Assembly (NCBI GenBank): GCA_035235625.1 | Contig: CP141143.1 | Span: forward strand, 30,762,592 to 30,826,591 | Length of the DNA stretch: 64,000 bases | Origin: Saururus chinensis | Taxonomy: Eukaryota > Streptophyta > Magnoliopsida > Piperales > Saururaceae | Direction: 5' to 3' | Shown: piece by piece, positions 1 to 11,375 of the stretch | How the letters are laid out: each line of letters opens with the position of its first letter | Numbering within the stretch: position 1 is the first letter of the stretch | Notes under the pieces: generated by a model | Seen by the model: only the letters and a program-made list of their open reading frames with translations | What the model was told of the DNA's origin: nothing | Database searches by the model: none | Position numbers and translations under genes: made by a program

Positions 1-569
1 ACCCATGCCCTCCGCCCTTATGTGGGCCTTTGTTGACACAAAATCATAGCCATTGGGTGCTGTCCACGGCCGATTTCAATGTCTTGCTACCGGCCAAAGA
101 CTTCCCAGCCGCCAGCCAACCTTTAGTGAGTACACATCATGTTCCGGTCGCATCCGCCATTTATGTTGGCACGACATTTCTCCCGGCCACCCCTAGTGTG
201 CTGCCGTGGATCGCGGATTGGGCCGCATTGATTTGTGTTACCCCAATTTGGCCGTGAGTGCTTCCGGCATTTCCTAAAACCTCGGGACAACAGCTCTCTC
301 AGTTAGGCAACAGTTTTGACCACCAACTCCGCCACCGATGCCACCACCATTGTGTGCTCACCATCAAACATCATGATTACGAGGTAGGGGAGCTTTGAAC
401 TCGTAATTTCATGATAGCATACTTTGAATGAATAGCAGCATGCTAGGACTTTATGATTGAATGCTATGGATGTTAAATCATATCCATTTGCATGATGTAA
501 AAGGATAAATTATGCCATGCTGAAATGTTATGACATGCATATGGGCTGTAAGCATATTTGAAGTACGTA

Positions 570-800
570 TGGAATGTGTATGTGCTAGTGATGGCTAGCG
601 TGTATGTTTGAAGTATGTAGGTATGTGCTAGTGATGGCTAGCGTGTATGTTTGAAGTATGTATGTATGTATGTGCTAGTGATGGCTAGCGTGTTCGTTGG
701 TAAGCCTTGTATGTGTATATATGCACTAATGATGGCTAGCGAGCATGTTTGTAACCTATGTGTATGTATGCGCTAGTGATGGCTACCGAGTATGATAGTA
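570..800. repeat. Tandem repeat, about 43-51 bp x5, inside LTR
   Basis: Five units each contain GTGCTAGTGATGGCTAGCG or a close variant, at about 582, 625, 672, 723 and 770. The spacers are TATG-rich and differ in length, which explains the uneven period. It lies inside the giant LTR. Confidence 0.75.
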
Positions 801-1599
801 AGCTATGTATAAAATTACGTGTATGTTATACATATGTGTGATAGACATACGTATGTATGATGGCTAATGGCCTATGCTATGGATCTGTGTAAGTATATGT
901 GGGCAAAAGTATGAGCGATGGACAGTAAGAGGTGACAGAGGTTTCATCTAGATTTGGATATGGATGTGGATGCATAAGCGTACGATGAAAGACGACGGAT
1001 ATGAGTTTGACAAGCGAGGATTGGATCGGATTGTTTAATTTGGATCAGAGCGTATGTTAGGGGATGGTTAGACAGTAAGAGTGTGCATAATTATACATGC
1101 ATAACGTAAAGATTATGAAGTGAAAAGTAAGCTCAATATGTGAGGTATAAGTAAAAGGGTGAGAACTGGGTTGGCTCTGAGGAGCTTCATTTGATGATGT
1201 CTGTGTAAGATGATTTGGACATAAGGGGATGGCGGAGTATGTAAGACTGTAAGATTTTGGTGTACGGTGAGTTTTGTTGTGATATGGATGAGTTAAGGAA
1301 GTCTGTTGCCCTGACGAACTCGAGTTTCGGATCGGGCTCAGCTTCGATTTGATTAGTGGAGCACGGTACGTTTGTGTGTTTGTGTGGCATAATTGTACCG
1401 CATAATTTACTTAATTCAAACTTGAATTATAAGAAAGCTAATGATAGCGTTGTGAGTTTGAGACCTGAGGGTTCGGCGGATTAAGTTCCGTGTTTGAGCT
1501 AACTGATAATGAGTCGGTTGAGCATTTATCATGTCTTGCCATGGTGTTTATCCTACGGGATGTTGTCTGTGTGCTGTATAGAGCACCAGACATCTGTTG

Positions 1600-1795
1600 C
1601 TCTATTGAGAGCGATGTATGTTTTCTATTTGATCTGTGTGCTATATAAGCCCAGATGTTTGATGCTCTGTTGAGAGCGATGTTTGCTTTCGATCTGGTAT
1701 GTGTGCTGTATTAAGCCCAGACGTTTGATGCTCTGTTGAGAGCGATGTTTTCTTTCGATCTGGTATGTGTGCTCTATTGAGAGCATTGTATGATT
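1600..1795. repeat. Tandem repeat, about 66 bp x3, inside LTR
   Basis: Units carry GAGAGCGATGT, then TTCGATCTGGTATGTGTGCT, then AAGCCCAGA and GTTTGATGCTCT. The period is about 66 bp between the second and third unit. Confidence 0.7.
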
Positions 1796-1860
1796 TCCGC
1801 CCAAGAGTGGCACTGTATGTTTCTGCCCAAGTGGTATGAATCTGCCCAAGAGTGGCATTG

Positions 1861-2035
1861 GCACTATAAGACCCATTATGGTGAGCAATTCTATGACACT
1901 ATAAGACCCATTATGGTGGGCAATTCTATGGCACTATAAGACCCATTATGGTGGGCAATTCTATGGCACTATAAGTCCCATTATGGTGGGAAATTTGTTG
2001 GCACTATAAGACCCATTATGGTGGGAAATTGTATG
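1861..2035. repeat. Tandem repeat, 35 bp x5, inside LTR
   Basis: Units start at 1861, 1896, 1931, 1966 and 2001, exactly 35 bp apart. Each reads RCACTATAAGACCCATTATG and then a GTGGGCAATT-like stretch. The regular period and low divergence suggest recent expansion relative to the rest of the LTR. Confidence 0.9.
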
Positions 2036-2259
2036 ACCCCTTATGTGTGGGTGTTTATGTTTGCGCGCTCAGGTAAGTAGTATCATGGACCTACTCTTAC
2101 CTGTTTGATCCTGTGCCCCATGAGCACTGGTGTGCCTTACCTTCGAAAAAGAACATGGCGTCTAGTCACTCCCCGGAGGTTAAGGTGATGCCCCTGTGGC
2201 ATTCTTTTCCATCTCGACGCTAGAGCTTATTAGTTGTAATGAGCTTCAGCGGTCGATAG

Positions 2260-2500
2260 TAGTATGTCTGTGAGAGTATGAGTATGAGCACGACTGTAAG
2301 AGTATGAACAAGAGTGTAAGCGTAAGTTTTTGAGTAAGACTGTATGAGTAAGGTTGTACGAGTAAGTGTAAGATGTACGAGTAAGGTCGTACGAGTAAGT
2401 TTATGATTGTACGAGTAAGGTCGTACAAGTATGTGTAAGTTATATGAGTATGCGTACGATAGTACGAGTAAGTTTGTAAGACCCTGGATAAAGGTGTTTG
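2260..2500. repeat. Degenerate AGTAAG/GTACGAGTAAG repeat
   Basis: Short degenerate units such as GTACGAGTAAG and GTGTAAG follow one another through this stretch of the LTR. The second giant-LTR copy has a matching but shorter stretch near 53360-53500. Confidence 0.6.
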
Positions 2501-3232
2501 TGTAAGTTTAATTTGATGGTATGATTTTGGCACGATGGTGCATTTGGTATGACTATATGCGTATGAGCATGATATTTATATGCTTGAGTGCTTCATGTTT
2601 GAGTTGCATGAACGCATGTATTTTATGAACTTATTGAGTTCACTGTTTACGATTCCCTTACTGGGTATTTTCCTGCTGAGTATGAAAATACTCATTACCC
2701 TATTTTTTTAGCCCCGTTGTCCGGGAGGCTTTTGCAGGTTCGTGTTGGAGAGCTCCTGGAGATGGATGCTCATTTCAGCGGTAGATTGATTCCCATTGAC
2801 TCAGGTATATGCTTGACTCACTACGAGTTTATTTGTGCCACAATCTAATGTATTGGGTGAGATGAGAATTAAGATGCTTATCTTTCTGGACTTTAGTTTG
2901 GATTACACTGTGGACTATTATGAGACTTGCACCCAGGGATGCCTGGGAGAGTTTTGTATTTAAAGTCTATGATCATAACAATTTATTTGTACGGTTGTTT
3001 TTGAGTAGCGGCTGAGGATATTTGCTTTGGCCGTACGATGGTTAATCGAATGAGAAAACTTTGGATGAGAAAAACTAATGTGTTATGTTTTAAATTATAA
3101 AACTATTTTATCAGGTTTCGTATTCATCATTTTCTCCGATTTATAGCAGTTATATTGCAAAAAAATTTCGTGAAGTTTGAGGAAAATGTATGAAAAATCT
3201 CGGGCGTTACAAAGATAGAGGAAGAAGAGAGA

Positions 3233-3310
3233 GGAGAGATAGTGTATAGAGAGAGAAGAGGAGAGAGAAAGAGAGAGAGAGAGAGAAGAGATAGAGGCTA
3301 GAGAGAGTTT
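3233..3310. repeat. GA-rich simple sequence
   Basis: Purine-only stretch dominated by GAGAGA and AGAGGA. It directly follows the end of the giant LTR. Confidence 0.85.
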
Positions 3311-3554
3311 GTGTAAAGAGAGGAATTTAATTATATTTTAAAAATAAAAAAAATAAAAGTTATTAGTGATGCATAGGAATATGCGTCGCTACTATACTAT
3401 GCATTATCCACGCATAAGCATATACGTCACTAATACCTAGTGTATTATCGACGTTTGTATCTATGCGTTGATAATAACTTATGTTTTATTTCTTTTTTAT
3501 TATTTTAAAATATCATATAAAAATAAAAATTACTAAAAAATTAAAATTAAAGTT

Positions 3555-3957
3555 GTGAGTATGTAGAGAGAGGGAGAGAGAGTGAAGAAAGAAAGGAGAG
3601 AGAGGAGAGAATAGAGAGAAGAGAGAAGAGAGAGAGAGGAGAGAGAAGAAATGAGAGAGAGTAGAGAGAATAGAAAGGAGAGAGAATAGAGAGAGGAGAG
3701 AGTAGAGAGAGAGACAAGAGATAAGATTGAGAGAGTGAGGAGAGAGACGATAGGAGAGAGAAGTGAGGAGAGAGGGAGAAAGAGTGAGAGCAGAAAGGAG
3801 AGCGAGTAGAGAGAATACAAAGGAGGGAATACAGAGAGGAGAGAGACAAGAGAGAAGATAGAGGAGAGGGAGAGTAGAGAGAGACAAGAGAGAAGATTGA
3901 GAAGAGAGAGAGAGAGAGGAGAGAGAAGAGAGGGAGAAAGAGAGAGAGAGGAGAGGA
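3555..3957. repeat. GA-rich simple sequence, about 400 bp
   Basis: Almost pure purine on the plus strand (GAGAGA, GAGGAGAGA, GAGAATAGAGA). Long open frames on the minus strand here are made only of Ser, Leu, Tyr and Phe and come from composition. Confidence 0.95.
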
Positions 3958-4559
3958 TTTTATTTTTAAAAAAATAGTTTTGGCGAAGCTTATTAGTAAG
4001 TGTTGCAAATACAAGATTTATTTGCTACGCTTATGAATAAGTGTCACAAATATGAAAAATTAATTGTGATGTGCATGTATAAGTAGCAAATATTTACCCA
4101 TTTGTAATGTTTATATATAAACACTGCAAATATGAATGATTAGTAATGCTTTTGTTGAACTGTCGCTAAAAGTTATGCTCGCGTGATCGTTTTCGATCAC
4201 GCGGGATTATTTCATTCGCTTGTGCGAGTGAAATTTCGCTCATGCGGCAAAGTAAAATACTGCGCAGGCGATTTTGCCCATGTGGTATTTAATCCCCTCC
4301 CGAGCACCCTCCCTCCCTCCCATCCCTTCTTCTCTGGATCCCCTTGCCGCCACCCACAACCGCCTCTGCCACCGCCCCGTCGCACTGCATCCACTCTGCT
4401 CCGCTGCCCCGCCACATTGCATCCTTCGCCTTCCCACGCAGCCACACTGCATCCACCCCACCGCCGTCCCAGCTCAGCCTCCACCAGCCCCCTGCGTGCC
4501 GACTATAGCTCCGCCTCCCCCCAATCTCCCAATCCCTTCTTCCCCTCTTCTCTTCCATC

Positions 4560-5310
4560 CCCCCCCCCCCCCCCCCCCCGCCCTACTGTCGCCACCGAAG
4601 GAGGGGGCTCCGACTGTTGGAATCCGGCACCCCACTCTCTCCTCCCTTCCCCTTCCCCTCCCCCCAAGTCCCCCCTCCACTATCGCCACAGGAGGAGGGG
4701 GCTCTGGCCATCAGAATCCGGTTCCCCCACTGGATTCCGGCACCCTACCCCCCCCCTCCCCCTCCATTGTCGCCCCCGGAGGAGGGGCTCTGGCTGCCGG
4801 AATTCGGTTCCCCCACTGGATTCTAGTTCCCCACCACCTCCCCCCCTTCCTCCCCTCCTCTGTTCCACCCCCATTGCTGCCGAAGGAGAGGGGCCTTTGG
4901 CCGCGGGAATCTTGTTCCCCGGCTGGACCCTGGCACTGCACCCCCTCATCCCTCCCTCCCTCCCTCTCCCCCCTCCCTTCCCCTCATGTGTTCCTTCTCT
5001 CTCCCCCTCCACTGCTGCTGCCGAAGGAGGGGGCTCTAGTTGTCGAAGTCCGGTTTCCCGCCGGATTCCGGCTCCCCCTCCCTCCCCCCCACCTGCTCTC
5101 CCCTCTTTCCCTGGTCCTCCCCCTACTCCCCTCCACCCGTTTGCCTAGTCTCCCCTGCTCCTTTCCACCCCTCCGCCCGTCCCCCGCTTGGTCCCTTATG
5201 TGTTGGATCCAGAATCACTACCGGATTCTAGCACCGCCCCATCTTCCCCCTTCCTCCCCCGCCCCTGTCGAAGGAGGGGTGCCAGACTCCAAAGCCCATC
5301 TCCTCTCAAG
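4560..5310. repeat. C-rich minisatellite with GAAGGAGGGGGCTC core
   Basis: At least six diverged units share GAAGGAGGGGGCTC or GGAGGAGGGGCTCTGG, followed by a GGAATCCGGTTCCCC-like stretch and a run of C. Cores lie near 4600, 4690, 4777, 4880, 5022 and 5267, so the period varies from about 90 to 245 bp. A run of C covers about 4557-4580. Open frames on both strands are low-complexity Pro/Ser/Leu or Gly/Arg and are not supported as genes. Confidence 0.8.
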
Positions 5311-5495
5311 TTGTTTTTTTTTAAAATTTTTTGTTATTAATGACGCTTACATGTCGCTAATAAGTTTTTTTATTTTTTAAATTTATTTCTTTATTAGCGA
5401 TGCATTTTAAAGCTTTACTAATAAGATTTTTTATTTTTTAAAAAACTAATTTCTTATTAGCGATGTTTTCTTCTTAGCGATGCTTACATGTTTCG

Positions 5496-6117
5496 ATACA
5501 CTTTGATCTGATATGATTAGATAAGCTCTGAAATGCTCTGTTTACTTTTATTATTCTAATATGGTCTATTATGATATAATATAATTATAATTTAATGGGA
5601 TCTGATATAGGCTAATCTACTTTGTTGTGGGTTGCTTATTTTTTTGATAGAGTGAAATGTGTGTATCGCTAATTTATTTTATTAAATTTAACTCTTATGA
5701 TTTATTGGATTTTTCCTCTAATTTCATATGTTTTATTCGGATATAAAAATATATGTATTTTAACGTATATGATTTTGTGATGCTTGATGCATGTAATAAC
5801 CATTAGGAAAAACTATGTTCGGATCGGATTTTATTGAAATTACATCGTAGATATTATCCAATACATACGTAGGCAACCAACAGTACAACAACGTTGGCCC
5901 GATCTAAATTAGTTATAAATTAGGTTTGTTTTAACTTACGTGCAACGAAACGCTAAAGCACCATAGTGTGTAGAAGTATGTTATGACTCTTGCACACAGA
6001 GTTCGCCACTCCTGGCTGATTGGTCTCGTTTTAATTTTTATAAAAATTTAAATTACCCCGATTTTGTTTTCTCAATAACCCTCAGTTCGGGTCGGTTCTC
6101 CTGGTTAGGGTGTTACA
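5496..6117 (+). mobile_element. LTR fragment, family 3
   Basis: The right end reads AGGGTGTTACA at 6117. Read on the minus strand, it matches the beginning of the LTR at 59708: both have TGTAACACC, then CGACCCG, then a GAGACCAxxCAG stretch and an ACGTTGTTGTACTGTT-like stretch. The left side is lost near the repeat-rich DNA at 5490. Old and incomplete. Confidence 0.65.
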
Positions 6118-7504
6118 CTTTCCCTATTCATTCCTTCATTTCCATGAGAATTGACTTCATGGAAGTCACCTTGACCATTAAAAGTGACTTGTTGTTGACT
6201 TTGAGTTCTTGTGGCTAATGCTCCAATCATGACTTTTAGTTCTTCTATATGCTTTTCTTGATCTGTCATGAATTTAATAAAATGAGTAGGGGCTTGCCTT
6301 ATCTCTGTATCATCTTTTTCTCCTGTTGCCATATGCATTCCAACTTTTCTGGATTCCAAGGAAGACAAAGTTAAGGGGATAGTATTAGAAGATGTAGAAC
6401 TATCCTCCACTTGAACCTCCTCTTCATCATCATCATCCTCTTCTCCATGAGAAGTGATTGAAGGGAATTCACCTGTTACAAAAGTGAATTTAGGAGACCT
6501 TGAAGAAGTCCTTATACCCCCATCTTTCAAAGAAAATTTCTTCTTACTCCTTGTGTAGTATTGAATTGTTTTCATAGTTCGCTCTTCTTCACTCTTTGAG
6601 CCAACCATATTTACAATTGCAACATGAGGCTCCTTCTCCTTGGGCATCCACCTTTGGGTTGTTTTTTAGGATTTTGGGAGAACTTGAGCTCAAATTATCA
6701 ATTTCATCACCTAAGGACAAATTTTCCCAACTACCACTAGTCGTTGGACTTAATTTTATAAAATTATTTCTCCTTGGGGCAAATTCCATTAAAGAATCAG
6801 ACTCATTAAGAAAAGATAACGCTTTAGGACTATCTTGCACCATACCCTTCTCAAGAGTAGGGTGTTCCTTTTCATCATGTTGTGAAGACTTGTTAATGCT
6901 ATCATTCTTAAAATTTTCTCTCCTCCAACAAAACTTTGATATGTCAACAGTAGGAATAGGAGTGAACTTGGATGACCTCCTTCCTTGAAAGTATGGTTTT
7001 TCAAAGTCGTTCCCTCGACATTCCTTCTTTTCTTGGAAGAAATGTACCATCTTGCCATTGCCACATGTAGGACATGAGAGTAACACACTTTGTTGAGTCA
7101 TTTTAAAAAAAAAAATTCATGGTGAGTGAAGTCATTCCCTTCCCTTTTGTGGAAAGAGTTCCCCCATCTTATATTTTTTTGTCTTCTTTTTTTCATGGAC
7201 CCCCCCTTAGGATTTGAATTATCACCCAAAGTGGGATAACTATTTAGTGAAACTTCATTCTTCATTGCAAGTGACTCATGTTCAATAACATGTCTTTTTG
7301 GAATGTGGTTTTCTTTTTGCCTAATTTTTTTGTCATATAGAGTTTCCACCATATACAAGAAATTTTCTTTGACTTTGCCTTGAAAGCGGATGACATTTTC
7401 TTCTTTCTAGGCTGAAAAAATTCTCCAGTCATGAGAAATGTCACAATCATAGGTCTATTTTTCTTTTTCGACCTTTGAGGTCTCAAGAACAAACTTCTTG
7501 TCAA
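6118..7504 (-). pseudogene. Unidentified coding remnant, possibly retroelement-derived
   Basis: Several adjacent open stretches lie on the minus strand. One (7101 to 6589) contains a possible zinc-binding pair, CPTCGNGKMVHFF. Another (6647 to 6105) has a strongly acidic run of Asp and Glu and a Gln-rich helix-like end. Composition is Lys, Ser and Glu rich. I do not recognise a family. It stops exactly where the family 3 LTR begins and lies next to a chromovirus fragment, so a retroelement origin is possible but unproven. A decayed host gene is the alternative. It is broken. Confidence 0.35.
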
Positions 7505-7799
7505 TTCCCCATTTAAATCCTCTAATGGTTTAAAGCGTTTGCTTTGTTGTAGCTCTTTGAAGGAGATTGGAAAATGACGTAGTCAATCCCATATACAAAC
7601 ATCAATGAGGCTATCATTCACATTTCTTTTAGCCCCTTAAACTATAACTTTTGTCTTTTTCATAGGTCTTGAAACATTCAGGGATTTTTTTTCTATTATC
7701 GACTTTCTACCCAGATATTTGTTCCCTAGCCTTGAGAACACACTTTTACCACTTAATCTTTTTCTAAAAGCAAAGTGAGGGGAGAGTATTACTAAAATA

Positions 7800-10495
7800 A
7801 GCTATAGGGCGGTCATCCTACAAGAGGACAGCGCCCAAGCCTTTCTCTGACGCATCCATCTCCACCACAAATGGCCGACTAAAATCGGGTAAGAGCAAGA
7901 CCGGGGCAGACGCCATTGCCTGCTTGAGCCCCTCGAAGGCTGTTTGGGCCGCTGGCGACCATGTGAATGCCCCCTTCTTCAGCAGTTCCGTAAGAGGACG
8001 AGCCAGCTCACCGTACCTCTAGATAAACCGATGGTAATAACCGGTAAGGCCAAGAAAACCTCTGAGCGCCCGGACATATGTTGGAGTCGGCCAAGACAAC
8101 ATAGCGGCCCCTTTGGCCGGATCAGTAGCAACACCGTGCTGAGAGATAATGTGACCCAAATACTCAACCTGCGGGTTGCCAAAGGAACACTTCGAACACT
8201 TCAAAAATAAGGAATTAGCATGCAATATAGAAAAGACCGGCCTGAGGTGCGTCAAGTGTTCTTCCCACGACCTATTGTACACCAATATGTCATCAAAGAA
8301 GACCAATATGTAACATTGAAGAAAGGGTCGAAAAATGTCATTCATGAGAGACTGGAACATGGAGGGAGCATTGGTCAATCCAAAAGGCATCACCAAAAAC
8401 TCGAAATGGCCATTGTGCGTCCGGAATGCTGTCTTGTGTATATCATAAGGCTGCACACGAATTTAGTGATAGCCGGAACGAAGATCAAGCTTACTAAAGA
8501 TGCTGGCACCTATCAATTCATCCAACAACTCTTCAATCACAGGGATGAGATACTTATCTTTGACGGTGATAGCGTTTAAAGCATGGTAGTCAACACAAAA
8601 CCGCCACTAGCCATCTTTCTTGCGAACCAACAGCACAGGAGACGAATAAGAGCTCATACTAGGACGAATAATTCTAGACTGAAGCATGTCCGCCACCAGC
8701 CGTTCTATCTCTGACTTCTGTGTGCCGCCCCTAGAATAATGGAAATCTGATTGTCATGAGGCCTGACGGGGGAAGCCCTTGCGGCTCTGAAAACAAATCC
8801 TCATGTGCCGTCAGCAGCACCTGCAGATCCGAAGGTATCTTGTCCTGAGAGACTCCCATAATAGCACTCTGTTGCAAAAGAAGTCCCTGAGGAGCAAACC
8901 GGAAGAAAGAGCTCATGTCCTGGGCCGAAAGCAAAGTGCCAGGCCGTGACCCCTCCAACCGAACCTGCTGCCCATTAAGCTCGAATTCCATCACCATATC
9001 CCGAAATTCCACACAACACCACCCAGTTCTTGCAGCCATTGGACGCCCAATACAATATCTGCCCCTTTTGTGGGTAACAAGAAAAGGTCAGTAACAAAGG
9101 TGTTACCCTGGATTGAGAGGGTAATCTGAGTGCACACACCGGCACTCCGGAGATGCTGCTCTCGCTTCAGGAATCCCTGCACCCGCATGGTGCATGGAGT
9201 GAAAGCGCCTGAAAATGCATGAATGGAAATTTTAGGTAGCACGTCCTCTGATATCAAGGGTTCACTACTAGCCTTGCTGTCCAAGTCGTCGTCGACCTCC
9301 TCCATGAGCAAGCTGCCCTTAACCGCGCAGCGGTGTCCGGGCACAAATTTCTCATCACAACGAAAGCACAGCCCCTTGGCTCGGCGTTCATCCATTTGGG
9401 CCGGTGTGAGACAGCGAACAATCTGAGTAGGAGTTGCGGCCTGTTGCCCAATCCGGCCATTGGTCGAACCGCCGGACTAAGCTGCCATAGGATTAGAGCT
9501 CAATACAGGCCGTGGTGGAGGTCCCAGCCGTCCACCTCTACGCTGCCTGCTCAACTTCTCTTCCTCAATGTGGGCATGACGCACCAAGTCCAGCATACTT
9601 GTGCAAGGAAAGTGGCGCATTTCCTCTGAGGTTTCTGGTTTTAACCCCCATTTGAATGTGCCCACAAGAGCGGCCATTGGCCAGTCAGGGAGTCGGTTGG
9701 CTATCTTCATGAATTCGGTATAGTAAGCACGAACGGTGGTGGTCTGGCACAGGGCGGATAACATCTCGTTGAAATCCTGAAATTCATTCGGACCAAACTG
9801 GATGCAGAGCTCGTCGGAGAAGGCTGCCCAGGTAGGATAGCGCACTTCTTTCTCAATGTTCTGGAACCAAACTGATGCATCGCCATCCAAGTGAAAGGCT
9901 GCAATGCGCAGACGCTCTATCTCAGAGTGCGTGCCCTGGTAGGAGAAGAATTTCGCCACTTTGTATAGCCATTGCACCGAGTCATCATCACCATTATAGC
10001 AGGGAAACTGTAAACGAGCAAGGCGAGGCTCAGCCCCTCCTCAGACCCTGCCGCGAGGCTCTGGATACACGTCCCACTCATCCTCTATGTCCTGGAACTG
10101 GTTGGGGTGGGGCGGCATCATAGGGGTATTCTCTCGAACACCTGGTGTGCCTCGCATGTCCCAGGTCTGGCGTCTCCCATCTGGTGCTGGGATGCCAGGG
10201 TCGAATCGCGATGGGCTAGGGAAGACTCTTATATCAATGTCCACGGGTACCGGAGGATAGGAGAAGGTCGGCTTAGGGGCCTGGGATAGCCCGCCCTTCT
10301 CCAAGACAACAGGAGGCGGCTCTGGCAGAATGGGCGCTATGCGCCCCAAGGCCTCACCCTTGACCGTGCTCGCCATATACGATGTCAGAACCTCTAGCGC
10401 TGCCATGATCTTGTCGAGTTTAATGTCGCTGGTTGTTGTAGGAGGATCGGCCTTCGGACTGTCCGCAGTTGTCAGGCTAACGCTAAGATAATAGC
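7800..10495 (-). mobile_element. Ty3/Gypsy chromovirus fragment (gag to RNase H start)
   Basis: Reading right to left on the minus strand, the parts are gag with a capsid-type domain (9977-9477), a zinc-knuckle and protease region (9395-8991), reverse transcriptase (about 8900-8019, with the FFDDILVY active-site motif and LPFGLTNAP-like context) and the first part of RNase H (about 8010-7800). These fit the gag-pol order of chromoviruses. It is broken, with several breaks, and has no LTR of its own. The right edge runs into another LTR at about 10496 and the left edge stops inside RNase H. A complementary 3' fragment of the same type lies at 36680-38661 on the plus strand. Confidence 0.88.
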
Positions 10496-11375
10496 ATGTC
10501 ATACACCTCTAAGATGGATTTTATCGTGTTATGTACTTTATGATTATTATTATTTGAATTACATTTACGAATGATTATGACCGGATTTGAAGGGTAGTTA
10601 TTTAGTATAAAGCCCAAAAACTACAATCGGTTTTGAAGGGTAGCTATTTGGTATAAAGCCCAAAAGCTATCGGAGTTATGACTCCTAGGTACCGCCTATT
10701 ATGGCATATGGCACACCCATGAAGATGGATATCGTGGAAAGATCCCCTTCATTCTGATCTCGTTGCCCCACGAGCACGGGTGTATGTTGTTCCGGTATCG
10801 GCGATATTCTGTGAATGATGTTTTATCCGATTTTGAATTATTTACCGGATCCTGTCTATGAATGAATTATCCGAGTTTACCGGATTCTATGAGGAACTAT
10901 TTTGTCTGACTTTTCATATAAGAAGTGAGTTGGATTCGGTTAGTCGATAATATTATTTTAAAGTCGAATTTTGAATATTAATTATTATGAGAATATTTTA
11001 TGCATATTTATTTATGCTTCATGTTTTAGCATGTTAATAGAATTTAATTCTATCTACTGAGTATATTTATACTCACCCACCCCTAGACGCTTCAGATCCA
11101 AATGAAGGTGTTGATGTCAATGAAGATTGCATGTAGAATTTTGACAGATCTACGCTTTTTATTTACTTTACCATGTTATTTTGTAATGTATTGATTTTGG
11201 ATGTGCGTGACTTTGATTTTGTTAAGGCACGATAGGCCTCATTTTGTAAAGTTTTTGTAATTACCTAAATTAATAAATAGTTACTCTTCTATGCAAGGTT
11301 GATCTTGGCCCGCTTTTAATTACGAATTGGCAGCACTCCAACCTTTAATGCAATTTATAAAGCCCGGGCGGTACA
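10496..11375 (+). mobile_element. LTR 3' end fragment related to the giant LTR
   Basis: It ends in CCGGGCGGTACA at 11375. It shares landmarks with the 3' part of the giant LTR: a TTGCCCCACGAGCACGGGTG-like block (compare 2110) and a CTGAGTATATTTATACTCA block close to the end (compare 2676). The left end is not clear; the border with the gag fragment is placed at about 10496. Confidence 0.55.

Larger units (their letters stand above)
1..3211 (+). mobile_element. 3' part of a giant LTR, family 1
   Basis: The right end reads GGGCGTTACA, the usual end of plant Gypsy-type LTRs that begin TGTAACA. The block from about 7 to 2450 is colinear with 51479-53505, for example the stretch around 270-430 against 51735-51895, and the stretch around 2070-2230 against 53085-53290. 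That second copy has its own TGTAACATCC start at 49353. Combining the two spans gives an estimated full LTR of about 5.3 kb, which is very long. The left part lies outside the window. No coding sequence is seen. This is an old fossil; solo LTR or one end of a larger element cannot be told from here. Confidence 0.7.
3330..5495. mobile_element. CACTA/foldback-like remnant with TTAGYGACGC repeats
   Basis: Three blocks (about 3340-3480, 3985-4165 and 5330-5490) contain many copies of TTAGTGATGC, CGTCGCTA or TTAGCGATGC in both orientations, as in subterminal regions of plant CACTA elements. A GA-rich tract and a C-rich array lie between them. The first block is related to 57956-58080, which is also next to a purine/pyrimidine tract. 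I see no CACTA terminus here, so the class is inferred from the repeat motif and the better copy at 59 kb. No coding sequence is supported. Confidence 0.5.

Noticed and set aside
3513-4014. Minus-strand open frames of 95-155 codons
   Set aside because: They translate the GA-rich tract into Ser/Leu/Tyr runs. No domain, and several frames are open at once.
4183-5380. Long open frames of 321 and 368 codons in the C-rich array
   Set aside because: They are made almost only of Pro, Ser, Leu and His, follow the repeat units, and overlap equally open frames on the other strand. Composition explains them.
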